Shown piece by piece: positions 25,776 to 32,328 of a stretch of DNA of 56,220 nt (its first letter is position 1; every line of letters starts with the position of its first letter). The DNA is from Kineosporia sp. A_224 (GTDB taxonomy: Bacteria > Actinomycetota > Actinomycetes > Actinomycetales > Kineosporiaceae). The notes beneath the pieces are model-generated. The model saw nothing but the letters and a program-made list of their open reading frames with translations. It made no database searches and was not told where the DNA came from. The position numbers and the translations under genes are program-made. The stretch is taken from NCBI RefSeq assembly GCF_002198655.1, contig NZ_MWLN01000214.1, positions 7,292 to 63,511 of the forward strand, read 5' to 3'.

Positions 25776-27286
25776 GCGCCCGGGGCCAGCCGGTCGAGGC
25801 CGGACAGGTCCCGCACCACCTGCACCCGCGAGCAGTGCTCGGCGTACAGCGGCAGGTCGCAGCGGCCGAGGCGCCACGAGTAGGACGGCTCCGGCGTGAG
25901 CCAGACCGTCTCCCGGACCCGGCGGGTCATCTCCTCGAACGCCGCGACGTTCGGGTCGTGCCCGTTGCCGCGGCCGTCGCCGAGGACGACGAGCGTCGTC
26001 CGGCGGGTGAGTGCCGTGCCGTTCTCCTCGACGAACGCCCCGAAGACGCTCCCGTAGTCGGAGTCCGCGTCCACGTCGAGCACGCCGCCGGCCGGCAGCC
26101 CCGCGACGACGAGACCGAGCGCGTCCTCGGGGTGCCGCTCGGCGAACAGGTCGGTCGTCTCGACGGCGTCGGCGACGAAGGCCCACGACCGCACCTGGGA
26201 GACGAGGCTGCTCAGGCCGTGGACGACGTGCAGCGTGAAGCGGGACGTCGCCCGCACCGAGAGCGAGACGTCGACGAGGACGACGAGCCGCGGGCGGTCG
26301 TGCGGGCGCGACACCGTGACCGGCCGGAACGGGATCCCGTCGTACCGCATGCTCTGCCGCATCGTCCGGCTGCCGTCGACCCGGCCCGCGGCGCTGACCC
26401 GGCGCCGGGCGCGCGGTGCGCCGTGCATCGTCCGGACGAGGCGGCGCAGCGACTCCTCGAGGTCGGCGCGCTGCTCCTCGTCGAGCGGGTCGTGCACGGG
26501 CGCCGGCGTCAGGCCCTGCGACTCGACCTCGCGGTCGAGGGCGAGGAGCTTCTCGAGGTGGTCCTTGAGCCGCTCCGGCAGACCGACGAGCAGCCCGCCG
26601 ATCCGGCGCCGCAGCCGGGCCAGGTCCTCGGGGTCGAGGTCGCCGTCCGACCCGACCTCGCCCGCGAGCCAGTCGAGCAGCGCGAGCTCCTGCGCGACGG
26701 AGAGCATGACGTCGAGCGCCGGCCGGTCCGAACGGACGAGGTCGCCGGGGGCGCCGGCGCCGTGCAGCCGCGAGACGGTCAGCTCGACCCGGGCCGCCTC
26801 GCCGAGCACGCTCGTGCGGTCCGTCGACAGGACGATCTCGTCGGTGAGCGCGGCAAGGTCGATCTTGTTGGCCTCCTGGTGGAGGTTGTACTGCTCGGCG
26901 AGGTCCTGCTCGTCGAAGTAGTCCCGGATGTCGGCGGGCTTGCCGTGCGAGTGGCCCTGCTGCGGCGTCTTCGACGGCTCCTCGGAGAGGGTCATCGCCT
27001 CGGTCTCGCCGCCGTCGTCCAGGTCGTCGTGCGTGTGGCCGTGGCCCTCCGGCGCGGGGGGCAGCACCGGCCGCAGCCGGAAGAACGCGTCGAAGACGCG
27101 GTCGAAGGCGGGCTGGTCGCGGCGGTCCTTGACGAGGGTCACGGCGAGGGCGTCGCGCAGGACGTCGCGGTCCGCGAGCACGCCGGGGACGGCCGCGACC
27201 CGCACCGCGTCGAGGGTCTCCGAGACCGAGATCCGCACCCCGACGAGCCGCAGGAGCCGGACGAACCGGTGGACGGCACCCTCCAC
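25772..27286 (-). CDS. VWA domain protein (CoxE-like), partner of MoxR ATPase
   Basis: A 504-residue protein. The N-terminal CoxE-like helical region (VRLLRLVGVRISVSETLDAV) is followed by a charged linker with histidine runs EGHGHTHDD and QGHSHGK. The C-terminal VWA domain has MIDAS motif VVLVDVSLSVRATS (DxSxS) and later VVLGDGRGNGHDP. CoxE/VWA proteins work with MoxR AAA+ ATPases to mature or insert metal into enzymes, as in CO dehydrogenase and quinoprotein methanol dehydrogenase loci. Here the client is probably Mno, encoded just upstream (inference). It is three bases after the MoxR stop and overlaps mftM by four. Confidence 0.9.
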   Translation of the reverse strand: MEGAVHRFVRLLRLVGVRISVSETLDAVRVAAVPGVLADRDVLRDALAVTLVKDRRDQPAFDRVFDAFFRLRPVLPPAPEGHGHTHDDLDDGGETEAMTLSEEPSKTPQQGHSHGKPADIRDYFDEQDLAEQYNLHQEANKIDLAALTDEIVLSTDRTSVLGEAARVELTVSRLHGAGAPGDLVRSDRPALDVMLSVAQELALLDWLAGEVGSDGDLDPEDLARLRRRIGGLLVGLPERLKDHLEKLLALDREVESQGLTPAPVHDPLDEEQRADLEESLRRLVRTMHGAPRARRRVSAAGRVDGSRTMRQSMRYDGIPFRPVTVSRPHDRPRLVVLVDVSLSVRATSRFTLHVVHGLSSLVSQVRSWAFVADAVETTDLFAERHPEDALGLVVAGLPAGGVLDVDADSDYGSVFGAFVEENGTALTRRTTLVVLGDGRGNGHDPNVAAFEEMTRRVRETVWLTPEPSYSWRLGRCDLPLYAEHCSRVQVVRDLSGLDRLAPGA

Positions 27287-27289
27287 GCG

Positions 27290-28612
27290 TCAGCGCCCCG
27301 TGCCCGGGGCCTTGCCGGAGCCGGAACCCTTGCGTCCCAGGGCCGCCGCGAACGACCGGCCGCCCTGCCCGGGGCCGACCGTGCGGCGGGCGACGGCCTG
27401 CTCCCCCGCCGTCGGGCTGCCGTAGTACGCCTCGTCGTGCCGGCCGGGCCGGTCCTTCGCGGCGCGCACCGCGCGGCCGTCGACGTCGCCGTCCTCGGCA
27501 TGCGCATGCGTGCCCGGGCCGTGGTCGTGGTGCGGCTCGCCGGGCCCGTGCGAGTGCCCGGGCCCGTGCGCGTGGCCGTGCCCGTGGGCGTGCGCGTCGA
27601 GGGACGACGGGACGACCGCGTTCGGGTCGCTGAACGCGGGCAGGGTGTCGAGCGCCCGCTGCAGGTCCCGCTGGTACTTGAGGACGACGTTCGCCGTGTC
27701 CGACAGCACCGCTGCGGTGAGCTCCTCGACGCCGAGGACGGCGAGGGTGCGCGCCCAGTCGACGGTCTCGGAGATGCTCGGCGCCTTGCGCAGGTCGAGC
27801 CCGCGCAGCGAGCGGACGACGTCCACGAGCCTGCGGGCGAGCGCGTCCGGCAGCCCGGTGTCCTTGGAGCGGACGATCTCCAGCTCGCGCTCCGGGCTCG
27901 GGTAGTCGAGGTACAGGTGGAGGCAGCGCCGCTTGAGCGCCGCGGACAGGTCCCGCGTCGTGTTCGACGTGAGGATGACGTACGGCTGGTGGACGGCGCG
28001 GAAGGTGCCGAGCTCGGGCACCGACACCTGGAACTCCGCGAGCAGCTCGAGGAGGACGGCCTCGAGCGCCTCGTCCGCCCGGTCGATCTCGTCGACGAGC
28101 AGGACGACGGGCTCGGGCGAGCGCACCGCCTCGAGCAGCGGCCGGGCCGCGAGGAAGGTCTCGGAGAAGAACGCGCTGTCCTGCTCGCCGATCCGCGCGA
28201 CCGCCTCGCCGATCGTCGTCGTGTCCGCGACGACCTCGGAGATCTTGTCCCGCAGGAGCTGGGTGTAGAGCAGCTGCTTGCCGTAGTCCCACTCGTAGAG
28301 GGCCTTCGTCTCGTCCTGGCCCTCGTAGCACTGCAGCCGCAGCAGCCGCCGTCCGGTGACCGCGGCGAGCGTCGCGGCGAGCTGGGTCTTGCCGACGCCG
28401 GCCGGCCCCTCGAGGAGCACCGGCCGGCCGAGCCGGGACTGCAGGAACACCGTCGTCGCGAGCCGCCGGTCCGCGAGGTACCCGACCTCGGCGAACCGGG
28501 TGACGACGTCCTCGACGTCGGCGAACTCGCCGGCCCCGAACGACTGGTCACCGGCAGCCCGGGCGGCGGGCCCGTCGTGCCCGGTGGCGGGGCGGGAGAC
28601 CTCGGAAGCCAT
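27290..28612 (-). CDS. MoxR-family AAA+ ATPase with histidine-rich C-terminal tail
   Basis: A 440-residue ATPase. Walker A LLEGPAGVGKTQLAATLAA, Walker B VVLLVDEIDRADE and sensor 1 VILTSNTTRDLS lie in the first ~240 residues, with a lid domain after. The family usually ends near residue 300-330. Here an extra tail follows, with 12 histidines in 35 residues (about 340-375; DAHAHGHGHAHGPG and onward), then a basic end. It probably couples ATP hydrolysis to maturation of the methanol dehydrogenase together with the VWA protein. The tail may buffer or deliver a divalent metal (inference). Confidence 0.92.
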   Translation of the reverse strand: MASEVSRPATGHDGPAARAAGDQSFGAGEFADVEDVVTRFAEVGYLADRRLATTVFLQSRLGRPVLLEGPAGVGKTQLAATLAAVTGRRLLRLQCYEGQDETKALYEWDYGKQLLYTQLLRDKISEVVADTTTIGEAVARIGEQDSAFFSETFLAARPLLEAVRSPEPVVLLVDEIDRADEALEAVLLELLAEFQVSVPELGTFRAVHQPYVILTSNTTRDLSAALKRRCLHLYLDYPSPERELEIVRSKDTGLPDALARRLVDVVRSLRGLDLRKAPSISETVDWARTLAVLGVEELTAAVLSDTANVVLKYQRDLQRALDTLPAFSDPNAVVPSSLDAHAHGHGHAHGPGHSHGPGEPHHDHGPGTHAHAEDGDVDGRAVRAAKDRPGRHDEAYYGSPTAGEQAVARRTVGPGQGGRSFAAALGRKGSGSGKAPGTGR

Positions 28613-28652
28613 GTCACTCCTCAGACAGAGTCGAAGACCGCCACCCCACCGA

Positions 28653-28699
28653 GTTACTAGCCGGTCTGACCCGATAGATGGGTCTGACCGGCTAGTAAC
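28653..28699 (-). terminator. 20-bp-stem hairpin between mno and moxR
   Basis: Arms 28653-28672 and 28680-28699 pair with one mismatch in 20, around a 7-base loop. It lies 22 bases after the mno stop and 41 bases before the MoxR start on the same strand. There is no T-tract. It may act as a leaky terminator or an RNA-stabilising stem that keeps mno transcript far above its chaperone genes. Confidence 0.6.
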
Positions 28700-28720
28700 T
28701 GCGGCGAGGGGCGGGGCGGG

Positions 28721-30013
28721 TCAGGACAGCAGGTCGTCGAGGTCGCCGGTCATGCAGTGCTCGACGACGGGGCGGACCGTCTCGAACGTGCACTCCTTGG
28801 CGTTGCCCGGGGTGCAGGCGTCGCCGAGGACGTGGTTGGTGATCCGGTCCACGTCCTTGTCGTCGCCGGTGATGACCGAGGCGTTCTCGTAGAACTTCGT
28901 CGGGCCGGCGCCGAGCCGGTTCTTCGAGTACGAGCTCTGGGTCACGTCGACGAAGCGCTCCGGGATGCCCACGTCGCGCAGCAGCCGGATCGCCGCCGCG
29001 AGCGCGGCCTCGGCCGCCTGGACGTCGGTCATGCCGTGGGTGTCGAGGCCCATCGCGCGGCCGATGTCGGCGAAGCGCTTGTAGGCGACGGGCATGTTGA
29101 ACGCCCACACCCGGGGCAGCGCGATGGCGTTGTTCAGCCCGTGGTGGGTGTCGTAGAACGCGCTCACGGCGTGCGAGATCGAGTGGATGATCCCGAGGCC
29201 GCCGGAGTTGAACGCCTGGGCGGCGATGTACTGGGCGTACATCATCCCCTCACGGCCGGCGAGGTCCTGGCCGTTCCACACCGCGGCCCGCAGGTTCTCC
29301 GCGGTGAGCTTGATCGCGTGGAGCGCGTTGCCGAGCGACGGCTGGAAGTTCAGCCGCGAGACGTACGGCTCGCTGGCGTGCGCGAGCACGTCGAAACCGC
29401 ACTGCGCCGTGTAGTCGATCGGGCAGTCGAAGTAGAGCACCGGGTCGTCGATCGCGAGCGTCGCCACGGACGCGTCGTCGAAGGCGACGTACTTGTGCGG
29501 GTTGTCGGGGTCCGTCGTCGTGTCCGTGATGACGTACGCCCACGACGTCTCCGAGCCGGTGCCGGCCGTCGTCGAGACCGCGATGTGCGGCGGGTTCTTC
29601 GGGTTCTCGCTCTTGTTGAAGCCCTCGAACTCGTTGACGTTGCGGCCGTCGTGCGCGACCGAGATCCGGGCGCCCTTGCACGCGTCGTGCGACGAGCCGC
29701 CGCCGATCGACACGAACGAGTCGCACTTGTTCTCCTGGTACAGCGCCACGGCGTCCATGACGTTGTAGTCCTTGGGGTTCGACTCGACCTTGTCGTAGAT
29801 GACGACCTCGAGCCCGTGGTACTTCATCGACTCCGAGATCTTGTGGACGATGTCGGTGCCGCGCAGCCCGCTCGTCATGATGAGCGTCCGCCGGAAGCCC
29901 AGCTTGAGCGCCTCCGGCCCGATGAGCTCGTGCGCGCCGGGCCCGAGCATCGCCCGGGGGAACGGGTGGAACTCCTTGATGGGGAACGGCTTGAGCAGCT
30001 CTTCGACCTGCAT
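28721..30013 (-). CDS. mno: NDMA-dependent methanol dehydrogenase (methanol:nicotinoprotein oxidoreductase)
   Basis: A 430-residue iron-type (group III) alcohol dehydrogenase. It matches the actinobacterial Mno/Mdo nicotinoproteins: FPIKEFHPFPRAMLGPGAHE, MTSGLRGT, VESNPKDYNVMDA, SIGGGSSHDACKGARI, STTAGTGSETSWAYVITDT, AHASEPYVSRL, and FNSGGLGIIHSISHAVSAFY with THHGLNNAIALPRVW. These enzymes hold NAD(P)H tightly and pass electrons to the artificial acceptor NDMA in vitro and to mycofactocin in vivo, oxidising methanol to formaldehyde. The start at ATG 30013 has a perfect AGGAGG. It is the first gene of a unit with moxR, VWA and mftM, with a candidate MnoR site 119 bases upstream. Confidence 0.93.
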   Translation of the reverse strand: MQVEELLKPFPIKEFHPFPRAMLGPGAHELIGPEALKLGFRRTLIMTSGLRGTDIVHKISESMKYHGLEVVIYDKVESNPKDYNVMDAVALYQENKCDSFVSIGGGSSHDACKGARISVAHDGRNVNEFEGFNKSENPKNPPHIAVSTTAGTGSETSWAYVITDTTTDPDNPHKYVAFDDASVATLAIDDPVLYFDCPIDYTAQCGFDVLAHASEPYVSRLNFQPSLGNALHAIKLTAENLRAAVWNGQDLAGREGMMYAQYIAAQAFNSGGLGIIHSISHAVSAFYDTHHGLNNAIALPRVWAFNMPVAYKRFADIGRAMGLDTHGMTDVQAAEAALAAAIRLLRDVGIPERFVDVTQSSYSKNRLGAGPTKFYENASVITGDDKDVDRITNHVLGDACTPGNAKECTFETVRPVVEHCMTGDLDDLLS

Positions 30014-30309
30014 GGTCGGCCTCCTCCTGCTGGGGTTCGCTGGGGTGGCCTGGACCGTAAGCCGGTCACGGACGGCGGCAGAAGGTGTGACGGCGAACAC
30101 TGGCCCCGGACCCGCCCTAGGGCCCGGGCGGACCTGCCCGAACGGGCAGGCACCGAGGGCGGAACGGCCAGTGGCACCGCCCCGCCCCGACGGTCGGACC
30201 AGGTTCCGTAGCAGGATCTGCCGGAGGTTCTGCCGGTTACGCATGGAGTCGCACCGGGGCCCTGCATAGGCTCCGCCCGACCTGGAAGCCAACGATCTCG
30301 GGGACTCTC
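30014..30309. promoter_or_regulatory. Divergent promoter region of mno and the lipoprotein protease
   Basis: A 296-base gene-free region, the longest in the window. It holds the mno ribosome site (AGGAGG at the 30014 side), the MnoR-like palindrome at 30133-30150, a GC-rich GGCCCGGGCGG stretch just before it, and CATAGGCT at 30265, which could serve as a -10 for the + strand gene. No open reading frame here is convincing. Confidence 0.6.
30133..30150. promoter_or_regulatory. Putative MnoR operator, copy 2 (CCTGCCCG-AA-CGGGCAGG)
   Basis: An 18-bp inverted repeat with perfect 8-base arms around AA, 119 bases before the mno start. Sixteen of 18 positions match copy 1 at 21290-21307. Confidence 0.6.
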
Positions 30310-32268
30310 GTGCGCACACTCCGACTGGTGGCCCTGACCGCCGCCGTCGTCCTGCTCGGCACCGCGTGCGCGGGGCCGCCGACCCCTGCACCCTCACGGG
30401 GTCCGGCGCCGAGCCCGGCGGCGGACCCCGGGTACGACCGTCTGCTGCGGCAGGTGAAGCCGGACGGGACGGTCGACCGGGCCACCGCCCTGGCAGCGTT
30501 CTCGACGGCGATCGGGCCGGTGCCGGGCGCACCGACCGTGACCGACGCACCTGGAGTGCGTGCCTCCGGCACGGCCGCGGTCTGGTGGACGCTCGCGCAC
30601 TGGCGAGAGCTGGATGATGCGCAGCAGGGCGCGGTGCGCGGCGCTCTGCTCGACCGGCACATCGCTCCGGCAGCCTTCGTCGCGGCCGGAGCGGCCGATC
30701 CGGACCTGCCGTGCAGCACCGCCGACAGCCCGGATGCCGGACGTCTGCGCCCGACCCTGGATGCGGCGGTCTCCGACATCGCAGGTCGGCTGGGCCGATC
30801 ACTGCGGATCCCGGTGCACCTGACGATGAACCGCGCGCAACGCGAGAACCACCCCGACGGGTCCCTCACCGTCATGTACACCTACCCCTGCCGGGGCACC
30901 GGCACGGCCGATGGCACACGTCCCACGGGCTGCACCATCCACGTCAATCCGCACGCGTTCGACACCACCTTCAGCGACGCCGACCGTTCGGCGTTCCTGG
31001 TACACGAGGCGATGCACTGCTACGTGCTGGACCTGCTCGGGCCTGCGGCGGAGAACCTGGCGCCCTGGCTGCAGGAGGGGATCCCGATGTGGGTCCAGGT
31101 GGCGCTGCGCGGCGGCGACGCCAAGGCCACCGAGAAGTGGTACCAGTACCTGGAACCGGACCGGCGCTCGCTGTTCGGCCGCAGCTACGACGCGATCGGC
31201 TTCTACGCCCAGCTCGCCGGCTCGGGAGCGGATGTCTGGTCCCGGATCGACCCGATGCTCCGGGGATTCGGCGCCGGCGGCAACGCCGCCGCCTGGCGGG
31301 CCTCCAGCGCACGGGCGGCATTCCTGCGCGGCTGGGCCCCGGGCACCCTTCACGGGCGACGACAGGGCGCGGCCTGGGACATCACCGGGTACGGCATCCC
31401 CCCGGCGCGACCGAGTCAGGGCACAGCACGTCAACTCGCTGCAGGCGACACGGTCGTGGCCAAGACCCCGGCCGCCGGAGTGGATGTCGTCTCACTGGTC
31501 CTGCCTGCGGACGCCGTCCTGCTCCTGACCGCGACCGGAAAGCCCGAAGGGCTGCTGGGCAGCGCGGACGGCGACCACCCGGTACCGGACCTGCTGACCG
31601 CGCCGGTCTGCACCGCGGCTGCCGGCTGCACCTGCCCGGAAGGGAGCCCGGCCGCCGGGGTCCGGCTGCCGGGGGTGGCGGCCGGACCGGCCGACCTGGC
31701 GATCACCGGCGGCCTGGCCCGGAGCACCGTCACCGTCACGGTGTCCACGCTTGCCGACCACTGCGCCCAGCCGCCGCAGTGCCTGCCAGGTACCTGGACG
31801 ATGACCGGGTCGAGACTGGCCCTGGTCGGCGGGGTCAGCGAGACAGGCGGCGCCGGTGCGGTGCTCCGGATCGAGGCCGACGGGACGGCCGCGGCGAGCT
31901 TCGACCCGATGCAGCCGGTGACTTTCCGTGCCCGGCAAGGCCTGGCCGGCACGCTGCAGTACGACGGCACCGCCCGGTACCGGCTGAAGCTTCCGCCCGA
32001 GAACGACAGCACCGGCACGATCGGGGTCGGTGTGGTGGACCTCGATCGGGTGAGGGTCACAGTGAAGATCACCAGCCCGTTCGAGGACACCGTCTTCGAC
32101 CACGAGCCACTCGGCCGGCTCGCCCGCTCGTTCGGATCCGGGGTCCATCTCGACGGCCGCCCGCTGGGCTCCGCGCACAGCTTCAAGTGCACGGCATCCA
32201 CCCTGACCCTGATCGCGGACGGTGCCGACGGCGTGACCGGAACCTGGTCCTTCCGACGCTCGTCCTGA
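30310..32268 (+). CDS. Secreted lipoprotein zinc metalloprotease (gluzincin-like)
   Basis: A 652-residue protein. The signal peptide has lipobox LLGTAC (Cys at about residue 20), followed by a Pro/Ala linker, so it is anchored on the outer face of the membrane. The zinc motif HEAMH occupies residues 232-236 in AFLVHEAMHCYVLD. A third ligand Glu256 lies in PWLQEGIPMWV, giving the HExxH-E arrangement of peptidase clan MA. The C-terminal ~270 residues are beta-rich, with cysteines (CTAAAGCTCPEG) and a lipocalin-like segment, possibly ligand binding. The GTG start opens the signal peptide. The next gene on + is an XRE-STAND regulator about 60 bases away. The substrate is unknown. Confidence 0.82.
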   Translation: MRTLRLVALTAAVVLLGTACAGPPTPAPSRGPAPSPAADPGYDRLLRQVKPDGTVDRATALAAFSTAIGPVPGAPTVTDAPGVRASGTAAVWWTLAHWRELDDAQQGAVRGALLDRHIAPAAFVAAGAADPDLPCSTADSPDAGRLRPTLDAAVSDIAGRLGRSLRIPVHLTMNRAQRENHPDGSLTVMYTYPCRGTGTADGTRPTGCTIHVNPHAFDTTFSDADRSAFLVHEAMHCYVLDLLGPAAENLAPWLQEGIPMWVQVALRGGDAKATEKWYQYLEPDRRSLFGRSYDAIGFYAQLAGSGADVWSRIDPMLRGFGAGGNAAAWRASSARAAFLRGWAPGTLHGRRQGAAWDITGYGIPPARPSQGTARQLAAGDTVVAKTPAAGVDVVSLVLPADAVLLLTATGKPEGLLGSADGDHPVPDLLTAPVCTAAAGCTCPEGSPAAGVRLPGVAAGPADLAITGGLARSTVTVTVSTLADHCAQPPQCLPGTWTMTGSRLALVGGVSETGGAGAVLRIEADGTAAASFDPMQPVTFRARQGLAGTLQYDGTARYRLKLPPENDSTGTIGVGVVDLDRVRVTVKITSPFEDTVFDHEPLGRLARSFGSGVHLDGRPLGSAHSFKCTASTLTLIADGADGVTGTWSFRRSS

Positions 32269-32278
32269 TGCATGCATC
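32267..32278. promoter_or_regulatory. 12-bp palindrome before the XRE-STAND regulator
   Basis: GATGCATGCATC is perfectly self-complementary and overlaps the protease stop codon, about 38 bases before the regulator's -10 box. TGCATCCGCTGGCATA follows at about 32304 and may be a second, weaker site. It is a candidate autoregulatory operator. Confidence 0.35.
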
Positions 32279-32315
32279 CCGCAGTGACGTGGGACACATC
32301 GCCTGCATCCGCTGG

Positions 32316-32321
32316 CATACT
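32316..32321 (+). promoter_or_regulatory. Leaderless -10 element of the XRE-STAND regulator
   Basis: CATACT ends seven bases before the ATG at 32329; no Shine-Dalgarno is present. Confidence 0.4.
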
Positions 32322-32328
32322 GTCCGAT

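Noticed and set aside
24819-28331. 1170-codon minus-strand frame joining MftM with sequence antisense or out-of-frame to VWA and MoxR
   Set aside because: Only the last 318 codons have a recognisable fold. Upstream, the VWA and MoxR frames carry clear domains and coupled stops and starts.
30265-30278. CATAGGCTCCGCCC resembles the CATAGGCNNCGCCT operator
   Set aside because: The last base differs, the symmetry is weaker, and it lies only 31 bases before a lipoprotein gene with no link to the SDR/monooxygenase units. It is more likely a -10-like sequence.
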